Shown: one piece after another, positions 1-6,559 of the stretch
How positions within the stretch are numbered: position 1 is the stretch's first letter
Layout: each line of letters opens with the position of its first letter
Assembly: GCA_037442205.1 (NCBI GenBank)
Contig: JBBIQS010000140.1
Coordinates: forward strand, 1-11,330
Direction: 5' to 3'
DNA length: 11,330 nucleotides
Source of the DNA: JBBIQS01 sp037442205
Lineage (GTDB): Bacteria; Myxococcota; Myxococcia; Myxococcales; UBA5297
Made by a program: the position numbers and the translations under genes
Notes under the pieces: generated by a model
Seen by the model: only the letters and a program-made list of their open reading frames with translations
Database searches by the model: none
Told to the model about the DNA's origin: nothing

Positions 1-285
1 CAGGGGAGCTCCGAAGATGTCGCCCACGAATTTGGAGTAGGGGGCCCAGTTGGTGCCGAACTGGAACTCCATCACGATGCCGGTGGCCACCCCGACCGCG
101 AACGAGATGGCGAAGAGCTTTCCGAACAGCTTGCCGACCGAGGTCCAGATCGGGTCGTTGCGTCTCCAGCCGAACCACTCCGCCAGCACCAGCGCCCAGG
201 AGAGCCCGATGGTGAGCGGGGGAAAGATGAAGTGGAACCCGATGGTCACCGCGAACTGCACGCGGGCCAGCATCAAGGCATCCAT
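1..285 (-). CDS. cydA: Cytochrome bd ubiquinol oxidase subunit I, N-terminal part (runs off the left edge)
   Basis: The first 95 residues of a quinol oxidase subunit of the inner membrane, which with CydB reduces O2 to water using quinol. Seen: MDALMLARVQFAVTIGFH at the start, then FIFPPLTIG, GKLFGK and the near-invariant block GVATGIVMEFQFGTNW (about residues 65-80), then VGDIFGAPL at the edge. His18 in TIGFH matches the N-terminal heme-ligand histidine of the family (H19 in E. coli). Two hydrophobic segments (about 10-36 and 55-73) fit the first membrane helices. The ATG at 285 is preceded by GGAGG (291-295 on the minus strand) with 5 bases of spacing, which fixes the start. The remaining three quarters of the protein, the Q-loop and probably cydB lie to the left of the window. 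Whether this is a canonical bd oxidase or the cyanide-insensitive CioA type cannot be told from this part. Confidence 0.95.
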   Translation of the reverse strand, partial: MDALMLARVQFAVTIGFHFIFPPLTIGLSWALVLAEWFGWRRNDPIWTSVGKLFGKLFAISFAVGVATGIVMEFQFGTNWAPYSKFVGDIFGAPL

Positions 286-480
286 GGAATCCTCCGCTCC
301 GCTCTCCGACCTGGCTGAGCCCGCCTCCGAGATGCGCCCCACGGGTTCGCCCGCTTGCGAGTCCCGACCCTGCGCACTGCGAGCGAGTTGCCGATCAGAC
401 TAGTGCTCGGCCTGCGGGCTCGGGAGAGCGCGCGACCCGCCCCAACGAACGCAGCCGGGCGCGGGTTGGCCCTTTCCAGG

Positions 481-494
481 ACCGAGCGCTCGGT
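481..494. promoter_or_regulatory. Perfect 14-base palindrome, possible operator
   Basis: ACCGAGCGCTCGGT is an exact inverted repeat with no spacer. It lies about midway between the divergent starts of cydA (285) and the sigma-like gene (704). A perfect 14-base dyad in a non-coding gap suits a dimeric regulator, but palindromes of CG-rich words arise by chance more often in such DNA, and no known family consensus is matched. Confidence 0.35.
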
Positions 495-554
495 TGCTCG
501 GCAGCAGGGTCCCGAGACGGCAACTCCCGACCGCGAACCCCGCCGACCCGCGCG

Positions 555-585
555 GGCTCTCACCCAACGAGCGCGAGGGTGAGCC
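555..585. other. Bulged GC hairpin in the cydA / sigma-like intergenic region
   Basis: TCACCC (560-565) pairs with GGGTGA (577-582); after a 2-base bulge (558-559) GGC (555-557) pairs with GCC (583-585). This gives nine pairs and an 11-base loop. There is no T-tract after it, so it is not a standard intrinsic terminator on the plus strand. It could be a structured leader of the gene at 704 or chance. Confidence 0.25.
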
Positions 586-693
586 GTCTGATTTCTGCGC
601 GCCGCGCGGTGCGGATCGCGGTCGGCATCGGCACTTGTCCGGCGGCTCCCAGCTCTGCGCGCGGTTCGGCGGGAGGCCTGAGCCGGCGCTGGT

Positions 694-699
694 AGGAGG
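694..699 (+). promoter_or_regulatory. Shine-Dalgarno that sets the GTG start at 704
   Basis: AGGAGG followed by 4 bases and GTG. The open frame extends upstream to an ATG at 494, but that stretch has no coding character; this site and the onset of sigma-like sequence put the true start at 704. Confidence 0.7.
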
Positions 700-703
700 A
701 ATC

Positions 704-1000
704 GTGGGCGAGAATCACGCGACCGATCAGGCGCTCGCGCGCCGCTGCAGCGAAGGCGACGCCCAGGCCCTCGCCGAGGCCGTCACGCGCCACCTGCCCT
801 CGCTTCTCCGCTACGCGCGGTCGCGCTGCGACGGAGAGCTCGCCGCCGCTGAGATCCTGGTCCGGGCCATCCAGCTGGCGGGCAAGGACTTCCGCTCCTG
901 CGGCGAAGCCAAGAGCCTGCTCGCCTGGCTGATGCGCTCGGTCCACATCTCCTGCAGCGACGTCCAGCGCGGCCCGCCCCGCGACCCGACGGGCTCCTGA
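704..1000 (+). CDS. ECF sigma-70-like protein containing region 2 only
   Basis: 98 residues from a GTG start with a good Shine-Dalgarno. The sequence follows the plan of sigma-70 region 2 of ECF factors: ALARRCSEGDAQAL (about 10-23) resembles the common ...L..GD..AL opening, HLPSLLRYARSRC (about 31-43) the first core-binding helix, and SLLAWLMRSVHISCSDVQR (about 70-88) the TWL..IA.N...D..R segment. The middle helix is divergent: AAEILVRAIQLAG replaces the usual AEDVVQETFLRAW, losing acidic and Gln residues normally used to bind RNA polymerase core. No region 4 (-35 recognition) is present; full ECF factors are usually about 160-200 residues. In-frame codons after the TGA still read like a region 2-4 linker for about 17 residues before meeting the convergent gene, so a truncated relic is possible. 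It may alternatively be a small regulator that has lost promoter recognition. The family assignment is by pattern only. Confidence 0.55.
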   Translation: MGENHATDQALARRCSEGDAQALAEAVTRHLPSLLRYARSRCDGELAAAEILVRAIQLAGKDFRSCGEAKSLLAWLMRSVHISCSDVQRGPPRDPTGS

Positions 1001-1048
1001 GCCCCCGAGGCGGTTCTCGCTGGAGACCTGGCCCCGCGCGAGCCCGAG

Positions 1049-2656
1049 CTACGGTTCGATCTTGGAGTAGACCGTCCCGTTGTCGCCCACGACGACGGTG
1101 AGCGGCGAATACCGCCACACTCCGTACAGCGCTCCATTGACAACCGGGAAGGAGACCGTGCTCCAGGTCCCGAACCCGGTCCGGCGCAACACCACCGGGA
1201 CTGGGAGCGCCCCACCGTTATCGACCCCGACCGCCCAGACGTCTCCGCGACTGCCTCCGGCCAAGGCGCGGATCGTTTGATTGGCCGCCGCCGCGTTGCT
1301 GCAGCCGCTCAGGACTGGAGCGGTCGCGGTTCCCGTCAAGTTGCACTCCATCAACACCCCGGCCCCACCTATGAAGAGCGCACCCGGCGTCTGGAGGACG
1401 GCCATGAGGTCGGCGGTGACGGCCGAAGGAAGGCCATGGGCCTTGGCGTCCTGCACGGCGACGCCGTCGTTCGAGTACCGCAGCGTTCCCTGGTTCCCTG
1501 CGATCCAGGCCTGGCCGATCGAGAGGAAATGGACTGCGTTGAGGGTCACTCCGGTCAGCCCCGCCGCCTGGCGCTTGCCGACGGGGGAATAGAGGTGCCC
1601 CTGGTCGCCGACGAAGAAGTAGTCGATGCCTATCTGGTAGCCGCCGAACCACTGAGAACCCGCGGCCCCGGAGCAGTACAGCTGTTGGTTGAACACCAAG
1701 GTGTTGTCGTTCATGACGGCGCACGCCGACTTCGTGCCGTTGCCGCCGCCATACATCGAGTAGTAGCTCGAGCTGGTCACCGTATCGATCTCGGTGACCG
1801 CATAGCTGGTGCCGGCGGCGCTGACGGCGTCTGCCGTCATGTCCTGCCACAGGGCTCCGTTCCAGAGCAGCAGCGTCGGCCCCTTGCCACCGACCCAGAT
1901 GTGCGCCTCGTTGAGCCCTGACACCGACCGCAGCATGGGCCCGGTGCTGACACTGGCGGGAAGGACGGCTGCGCACCAGCCGCTCCCGCCCGCGCACTGA
2001 TCGGTGGGCGCGTTGACGAGCCCCGAGTCCCAGGCCATCCCGGCGTCAGCGGCGGAGGCCCCGGAATCGGCCGGCCCCGCGTCGAGGCCGGTACCGGCAT
2101 CCGACCCGCCAGCATCAACCGGCGAGCCAGCATCGGCCGGCGAGCCAGCATCGGCCGGCGAGCCAGCATCGGCCGGCGTACCAGCATCGGCCGGCGTACC
2201 AGCATCGGCCGGCGTACCAGCATCGGCCGGCGTACCAGCATCGGCCGGCGTACCAGCATCGGCCGGCGTGCCAGCGTCGGCCGGCGTACCGGCGTCGGCC
2301 GGCGTGCCAGCGTCGGCCAACGGGCCGGCGTCGGCCAACGAGCCGGCGTCGTGGACAATGCTCGCATCCGCTCCACCGGCGTCGAGAACGGTGCCCGCGT
2401 CCGACGGGTCGATCACCCCGACGTCCCGCTGGCCTGCGTCGCCATCGAGAATCGATCCCGAGTCCACCGCCGAGGACGCGTCGATCTCCGCAGTCAGACT
2501 GATCACGCAGGTGTAGCTCCTGGGATCACAGACCAGGTCTCCTCCGCAGGTCCCGTCGTCGTTGCACTTCGTTCCCGCCAAATCGAAGAGCCAGCCGCCG
2601 CAGCCGGCCGCGCCGACCAGCGTCGCGGCGAAGCCCACGATCGTTCGAAGTCGCAC
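1049..2656 (-). CDS. Surface lipoprotein with DAG-repeat linker and beta-propeller-like C-terminal domain
   Basis: 535 residues. A short basic and hydrophobic leader ends in GAAGC, so Cys19 is the likely lipidated residue (Ala at -3 makes the lipobox weak). Next comes a small cysteine-rich motif (Cys31, 37, 43, 50) of a type common at the mature N-terminus of myxobacterial lipoproteins. Residues about 60-215 are a low-complexity linker dominated by the six-residue repeat TPADAG, then SPADAG. Residues about 216-535 contain blocks such as HIWVGGKGPTLLLWNG, YFFVGDQGHLYSP, AWIAGNQGTLRYS, DVWAVG and VVVGDNGTVYS, spaced like the blades of a YCF48/WD40-type beta-propeller. The start is GTG with AGGGAG about 5 bases upstream; that site overlaps the stop codon of the preceding gene, so translation is probably coupled. 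Likely role: an envelope-anchored protein displaying a binding domain on a flexible stalk. The ligand is unknown. Confidence 0.8.
   Translation of the reverse strand: MRLRTIVGFAATLVGAAGCGGWLFDLAGTKCNDDGTCGGDLVCDPRSYTCVISLTAEIDASSAVDSGSILDGDAGQRDVGVIDPSDAGTVLDAGGADASIVHDAGSLADAGPLADAGTPADAGTPADAGTPADAGTPADAGTPADAGTPADAGTPADAGTPADAGSPADAGSPADAGSPVDAGGSDAGTGLDAGPADSGASAADAGMAWDSGLVNAPTDQCAGGSGWCAAVLPASVSTGPMLRSVSGLNEAHIWVGGKGPTLLLWNGALWQDMTADAVSAAGTSYAVTEIDTVTSSSYYSMYGGGNGTKSACAVMNDNTLVFNQQLYCSGAAGSQWFGGYQIGIDYFFVGDQGHLYSPVGKRQAAGLTGVTLNAVHFLSIGQAWIAGNQGTLRYSNDGVAVQDAKAHGLPSAVTADLMAVLQTPGALFIGGAGVLMECNLTGTATAPVLSGCSNAAAANQTIRALAGGSRGDVWAVGVDNGGALPVPVVLRRTGFGTWSTVSFPVVNGALYGVWRYSPLTVVVGDNGTVYSKIEP
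2111..2344. repeat. Tandem array of 13 18-base units (coding minisatellite)
   Basis: Thirteen consecutive units of exactly 18 bases; plus-strand consensus AGCATCGGCCGGCGTACC, encoding TPADAG on the minus strand. Units 4-8 (2165-2254) are identical to one another; units 1-3 carry GAGCC in place of GTACC, and units 9-13 differ at scattered positions. Identity is highest in the middle and decays to the edges, as expected from recent slippage or unequal exchange. Length changes by whole units keep the reading frame, so the stalk length of the lipoprotein could vary between strains. Confidence 0.95.
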
Positions 2657-2665
2657 GTGAGCTCC

Positions 2666-3484
2666 CTAATAGCCCGAGGTGAAGAGAACGCCCGCTCCGC
2701 CGGAGATCGGCCCGGCGCCGACGGCGATTCCCGACGAAGTACTCGGCGAACCCGTCGCGACCATCCAGACGACCCCTGAAACGAGGGCGGCGACGCCCAG
2801 TGCGCCGATGGCCACTCCGGCGCTCACACGGGTATCGGCGGCGCCGTAGGTGTAGCTCGACTTGTTCGCCAGGGTGACCGCGGTCAGCGCCGCGCCGCCG
2901 AGGAGCGCCGCGCCGCCGGCTCCGGTCACCAGGTAGGGCCCGAGTCGGGAGGCGCGCTCCTCGCGGAGCGGCGCGACGACCACCACCTTCTCGCCTCCCG
3001 GCACCTGCTCAAGCAGCTCCTGGAGCACCTTGCGTCCGGCGCTGACCAGCTCGTCGGTGCTCCCGATGACCGCGCCCGCGCGCGCGGCGATCCGGCTGCG
3101 CTTGGCGTCGGCGATCTTCAGGTCGAGGCTCAGCTGGTTGCCGACGCGGCCCATGGTCCCCAGCAGCAGGTAGTCGCAGCCCAAGGCCCCGCCGATCTCC
3201 GCCAGGCAGCGCGAATCGCTGCAGCCCAGCAGCGCCCGCTGCCGGTCGAAGCCGATCATCGCGGCGATCTCGCCTTCGCCCATCACCTCGAAGCGCTTGG
3301 TCCGGGCGAGGTCGGTGGCGAGGATCTCAGTCAGGGAGGCAGTGGTCTTTCTCATCGCCTCGTCGATCGGCTGGATCGAGAGCACGACGAGCTTCGGCAG
3401 GTTGCGAGCCGCTGCCGAGGAGCCGAACAGCAGCACCAGGCAACTCGCCGCGACCCGCAAGTTTCGGCGTAGGGAGGCGCTCAT
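2666..3484 (-). CDS. CsgG/TolB-N-like envelope protein with C-terminal membrane segments
   Basis: 272 residues. A signal peptide (basic 6-10, hydrophobic 11-25, ending near SSAAA) precedes KLVVLSIQPIDEAM and SLTEILATDLARTKRFEVMGEGEI (about 31-73). That pattern, a beta strand followed by a helix preceding an [RK]F.V...  element, is typical of the CsgG / FlgO / TolB N-terminal fold. DYLLLGTMGRVGNQLSLDLKI (about 104-124) fits the following G.I...G....D..I strands. Cys88 and Cys93 flank GCSDSRCL and could form a disulfide. Residues about 183-206 and 222-243 are glycine/alanine-rich hydrophobic segments, likely two membrane helices. Such proteins are frequent in myxobacteria and usually of unknown role; a part in outer-membrane assembly or export is an inference. 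No other start is available because an in-frame TGA lies about 27 bases upstream. No Shine-Dalgarno is seen; TATGCT lies 8 bases before the ATG. First gene of a two-gene unit with the DAG lipoprotein. Confidence 0.75.
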   Translation of the reverse strand: MSASLRRNLRVAASCLVLLFGSSAAARNLPKLVVLSIQPIDEAMRKTTASLTEILATDLARTKRFEVMGEGEIAAMIGFDRQRALLGCSDSRCLAEIGGALGCDYLLLGTMGRVGNQLSLDLKIADAKRSRIAARAGAVIGSTDELVSAGRKVLQELLEQVPGGEKVVVVAPLREERASRLGPYLVTGAGGAALLGGAALTAVTLANKSSYTYGAADTRVSAGVAIGALGVAALVSGVVWMVATGSPSTSSGIAVGAGPISGGAGVLFTSGY

Positions 3485-3492
3485 TGGCGACG

Positions 3493-3498
3493 AGCATA
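3493..3498 (-). promoter_or_regulatory. Putative -10 box TATGCT for a leaderless CsgG-like transcript
   Basis: On the minus strand TATGCT is followed by 8 bases and the ATG at 3484, so transcription would start at or next to the initiation codon. No TTGACA-like -35 is seen at 16-18 bases upstream. No Shine-Dalgarno competes. Confidence 0.45.
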
Positions 3499-3672
3499 CC
3501 CGATTGCCTGGTCACCTCCCGCCAGCTCAGGCAGCCGCGGGAGAGGGAGCGCGTGGGATCGCTGAGCGGGCTTCGCGCACGCCGGCCTCCGGATGGCGGG
3601 CCACGGCGCCCATCGACCGGCGGGCGAACCGCGATCTCCCCGGGCGCTCTTCGAGGCGCTCTGGGCCAACTC

Positions 3673-3685
3673 GACCAGCCTGGTC
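3673..3685. promoter_or_regulatory. Inverted repeat GACCAG-C-CTGGTC, possible operator
   Basis: Six-base perfect arms around one central base, about 130 bases upstream of the ppc ATG and about 190 from the other start. Its non-coding, between-promoter position is the only support; no known regulator consensus is matched. Confidence 0.25.
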
Positions 3686-3803
3686 AGACTGAGGCTCACT
3701 CCGCGGACGAGCAGACGCTCCCTCGCGCGGTCCCACCGACGCCGAGGGCGGCTGAAGCCCGACAACTCCGGCAAGAGTCGTCGCGCGGCCACCGTCGGGC
3801 CGT

Positions 3804-3809
3804 TAACAT
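3804..3809 (+). promoter_or_regulatory. Putative -10 box TAACAT for a leaderless ppc transcript
   Basis: TAACAT is followed by exactly 7 bases and the ATG at 3817. There is no purine-rich Shine-Dalgarno between them. The -35 region is not recognisable. Confidence 0.45.
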
Positions 3810-3816
3810 CACCATC

Positions 3817-6525
3817 ATGCCCGAACGCAAGGCGGACAAGCCCCTCTCGCGCGACGTGCGCGACGCGGGGCGGTTGTTGGCGGAGGCGCTGGCGGAGCAG
3901 GACGGCGAGGAGGTGCTGGCGCTGGAGGAGCGGGTGCGCTCGCTGGCGGTGCAGCGCCGCCGCGGCCCCAAGCCCGCCCGTGCCGATGCCGCCCGAAGGC
4001 TCGTCGAGCTGCTCGCCCGGCTGCCCATCGAGCATGCCGAGCCGATCATCCGCGCCTTCGCCGTCTACTTCCAGCTGGTGAACGTGGCCGAGCAGGTCCA
4101 CCGCATCCGCCGCGCCCGCGCCCATGCCGAGCAGGCGGCCAAGGGTGAGGGCGGCTCCCAGCGCGGCTCGCTGGCGGACGTGCTTTCGCGCGCCAAGAAG
4201 GCGGGCGTCAGCGCCGAGGCCGCGCGCCAGGCCATCGCCGAGCTTCGGGTCGTCCTCACCTTCACCGCCCACCCGACGCAGGCGGTGCGCCGCACGGTGT
4301 TGGAGAAGCTCTACCGGGTCTCGCGGGTGCTCCACGAGCGCGACCGCTGCCGGCTGACTCCTCAGGAGGCCGAGCGCAGCACGCTCTCCATGCGCGAGGA
4401 GATCACCCAGCTGCTGCAGACCGATGAGGTGCGCCGCGAGCGCCCCCAGGTCGCCGACGAGGTGAAGAACATCACCTGGTACGTGGAGGAGATCATCTAC
4501 GAGTGCTACCCGGCGCTCGCCGACTCCTTCGAGCGCGCGTTCGAGGAGAGCTACGGCGAGAAGCTGGGCTTCCACCCGACGCCGGTGCGCGTGCACAGCT
4601 GGGCCGGCGGAGACATGGACGGCAATCCGCTGGTCACCCCCGAGGTGGTCGAGGACGCCATCCGCGCCTACCACGCCCGCGGGCTGCGCAAGCTGATCTG
4701 GGAGCTGCGGCGCCTCGGGTCGTCGCTGTCGCAGTCGGACAGACGGGTGAAGGTGCCGCAGCGGCTGCTGGCTTCGCTCGAGGAGGACGAGCGGCGGATG
4801 CCCTGGCTGGCCGAGAAGCTCGGCCCGCGCAGCCGCGGCGAACCTTGGCGGCGCAAGCTGACCTTCCTCACCGCCCGGCTCTCCTCGACGCTGGCCGAGG
4901 TCGAACAGGGGCGGCCGGTCCACTTCTCCCCCGAGGGTGTGCTTCCCCACGTGCGGGTTCCCGAGCCGCACCGCACCGCCATCACCGCGGGGGAGTTGGA
5001 GCGGGAGATGGTGCTGGTCGCCGACACCCTGCGCGAGGCCAAGGGAGCGCACGCTGGAGAGCGAGCGGCGCGGGCGCTGCTCGATCGGATCCGCGCCTTC
5101 GGCGAGCACATCGCCGAGCTCGAGATTAGGGCGCCGGCCGAGGACGCGCTCTCCGCCGCCCGGGCCCTCGCCGGCGAAGGTGAGCTCAGCCCGGGCGGGA
5201 AGCGGCTCGTCGAGGCGCTGCGCCGGATTCGCACCGCCCAGCTGACCGGGGGCGAGCGCGCCTGCCGCACGCTGATCCTGTCGATGACCACCAAGCCGGA
5301 GGAGGTGCTGGCCGCCCTCCAGTGCGCCAGGGCCGCCGGGCTGTGGAGCGAGGAGAAGGGCTGCGCCAGCCTGGACATCGCTCCGCTGTTCGAAACACCC
5401 GAGGCCCTGGAGCAGGCCCCGGGGATCATGGCTCGGCTGTTCGAGGACGCCGAGTACCGGCGCCACCTCGCCGGCCGCAAGGGCCAGGAGGTGATGGTCG
5501 GCTACAGTGACTCGGGCAAGGAAGTGGGGCTGCTGGCCGCCAACGCGCTGCTGCGCCGCGCTCAGCTCGACATCCTCGAGACCGCCCGGGCCGCGGGCGT
5601 CGATCTCTGGTTCTTCCACGGCCGGGGCGAGACGGTGGCGCGCGGCGGAGGACCGTCGCAAGGAGCCATCCTGGCGCTGCCGAAGGGGAGCGTGGCCGGG
5701 CTGCTGAAGGTGACCGAGCAGGGCGAGGCGCTGGACCACAAGTACGCGCTTCCCGAACTGGCGCTGCGGACGCTGGAGCTGACGGTGGGCGGAGCGCTGC
5801 TGCACACGCTGGGCGCAGCCGAGGGCCCCGGTCCCGAGGAGGAGGCGCGCTACGAGCAGGTGTTCGCCGAGCTCGCCGACGAGGGGCGGCGCGTCTTCCG
5901 AGCGCTGGTCTGGGAGGACCCGCAGTTCGAGGCCTTCTATCGGGCGGCGACGCCGGTGGACGAGATCGCCGAGATGAACATCGGCTCGCGCCCGGCCAAG
6001 CGGGCCGCCGGAGGGCTCAAGGCACTGCGGGCCATCCCGTGGGTCTTCGCCTGGACGCAGAGCCGCGCCATCGTCCCCGGCTGGTACGGAGTGGGCTCGG
6101 CGCTGGCCAAGATCGGCACCCGGCCCGGCGGGCAGAAGCTGCTGGCCGAGATGTACAAGCGCTGGCCGTTCTTCCGCTCGGTGATCGACGGGGTGGAGAT
6201 GGTGTTGGCCAAGGCGGATCTGGAGATCGCCTCGCGCTACGCCCAGCTGGCCGCGCCCGAGCTGCGGCAGGCGGTGTGGACGCGCATCGAGGCCGAGTTC
6301 GAGCGCACCGAGAAGTGGGTCCGCAAGGTCAACGGCCACCGCCGGCTGCTCGACGGCAACAAGCCGCTGCAGCGCTCGATCGACGTGCGCAACCCCTTCG
6401 TCGATCCGATGTCCTTCCTGCAGATCGAGCTGCTCAAGCGCCGCCGGGCGGGCGATCCGCAAGCCACCGCGCCGCTGCTGCTCACGGTGGGCGGCATCGC
6501 CGCCGGATTGCGCAACACCGGGTAG
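3817..6525 (+). CDS. ppc: Phosphoenolpyruvate carboxylase
   Basis: 902 residues, usual for the bacterial enzyme. It carboxylates PEP with bicarbonate to oxaloacetate plus phosphate in the cytoplasm, refilling the TCA cycle. Catalytic landmarks in order: FTAHPTQAVRRT with catalytic His152; WAGGDMDGNP (262-271); IRA with Arg438 at the place of the substrate-binding Arg of the LDIRQ..R block; PLFET with metal-ligand Glu526; GYSDSGKEVG with metal-ligand Asp565 and Lys568; FHGRGETVARGGGP with His601, Arg603 and Arg609; TEQGE; NIGSRPAKR (721-729); LRAIPWVFAWTQSR; and the conserved C-terminal RNTG. All key catalytic residues appear intact. Two spots are unusual: GRGETVARGGGP has Glu605 and Ala608 where Gly is usual, and the RQxSxxH motif after Arg438 is replaced by RAPAEDA. 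ATG 3817 is chosen because the protein begins to look conserved soon after and a -10-like TAACAT lies 7 bases before it. The B3/B4 gene follows after 34 bases. Confidence 0.97.
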   Translation: MPERKADKPLSRDVRDAGRLLAEALAEQDGEEVLALEERVRSLAVQRRRGPKPARADAARRLVELLARLPIEHAEPIIRAFAVYFQLVNVAEQVHRIRRARAHAEQAAKGEGGSQRGSLADVLSRAKKAGVSAEAARQAIAELRVVLTFTAHPTQAVRRTVLEKLYRVSRVLHERDRCRLTPQEAERSTLSMREEITQLLQTDEVRRERPQVADEVKNITWYVEEIIYECYPALADSFERAFEESYGEKLGFHPTPVRVHSWAGGDMDGNPLVTPEVVEDAIRAYHARGLRKLIWELRRLGSSLSQSDRRVKVPQRLLASLEEDERRMPWLAEKLGPRSRGEPWRRKLTFLTARLSSTLAEVEQGRPVHFSPEGVLPHVRVPEPHRTAITAGELEREMVLVADTLREAKGAHAGERAARALLDRIRAFGEHIAELEIRAPAEDALSAARALAGEGELSPGGKRLVEALRRIRTAQLTGGERACRTLILSMTTKPEEVLAALQCARAAGLWSEEKGCASLDIAPLFETPEALEQAPGIMARLFEDAEYRRHLAGRKGQEVMVGYSDSGKEVGLLAANALLRRAQLDILETARAAGVDLWFFHGRGETVARGGGPSQGAILALPKGSVAGLLKVTEQGEALDHKYALPELALRTLELTVGGALLHTLGAAEGPGPEEEARYEQVFAELADEGRRVFRALVWEDPQFEAFYRAATPVDEIAEMNIGSRPAKRAAGGLKALRAIPWVFAWTQSRAIVPGWYGVGSALAKIGTRPGGQKLLAEMYKRWPFFRSVIDGVEMVLAKADLEIASRYAQLAAPELRQAVWTRIEAEFERTEKWVRKVNGHRRLLDGNKPLQRSIDVRNPFVDPMSFLQIELLKRRRAGDPQATAPLLLTVGGIAAGLRNTG

Positions 6526-6546
6526 AGCGAGGACGCGCAGATCGGC

Positions 6547-6552
6547 TAGCTT
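6547..6552 (+). promoter_or_regulatory. Putative -10 box TAGCTT for a leaderless B3/B4 transcript
   Basis: TAGCTT, then exactly 7 bases, then ATG 6560. No Shine-Dalgarno is present in the 34 bases after the ppc stop. Read-through from ppc is also possible since no terminator separates the genes. Confidence 0.4.
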
Positions 6553-6559
6553 GCCGGCC

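Larger units (their letters stand above)
286..703. promoter_or_regulatory. Divergent intergenic region between cydA and the sigma-like gene
   Basis: 418 bases without a convincing gene; the short open frames here are arginine-rich and look like by-products of high GC. It must hold promoters for both flanking genes. Seen: a possible minus-strand -10 box TAGTCT (plus-strand bases 397-402), which would give cydA a leader of about 105 bases, without a recognisable -35; a perfect palindrome at 481-494; and a bulged hairpin at 555-585. Redox- or oxygen-responsive control of cydA is common in bacteria, but I see no clear FNR/CRP or Rex site, so the regulator is unknown. Confidence 0.5.
3485..3816. 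promoter_or_regulatory. Divergent intergenic region between the CsgG-like gene and ppc
   Basis: 332 bases with no convincing gene. The ppc frame is open back to 3484, but the predicted residues there are Arg/Pro/Gly-rich and unlike the N-terminus of any PEP carboxylase. Both outward-facing genes lack a Shine-Dalgarno and have a TAnnnT hexamer 7-8 bases before the ATG. A 13-base dyad GACCAG-C-CTGGTC sits at 3673-3685, between the two promoters, and could be an operator. Confidence 0.55.

Noticed and set aside
273..563. Minus-strand 96-residue frame upstream of cydA
   Set aside because: Overlaps the cydA start in another frame and is Arg-rich with no recognisable pattern.
2111..2344. CRISPR array
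   Set aside because: Units are 18 bases with no unique spacers and are translated within a lipoprotein; it is a tandem coding repeat.
2004..2516. Plus-strand frame reading PASAGV repeats through the DAG array
   Set aside because: The 18-base repeat is open in several frames by construction. The minus-strand frame has the signal peptide, cysteine motif and C-terminal domain, so it is the real gene.
3484..3816. Extension of PEP carboxylase to an ATG at 3484
   Set aside because: The added 111 residues are low-complexity Arg/Pro/Gly with no family similarity, and would overlap the start of the divergent gene.
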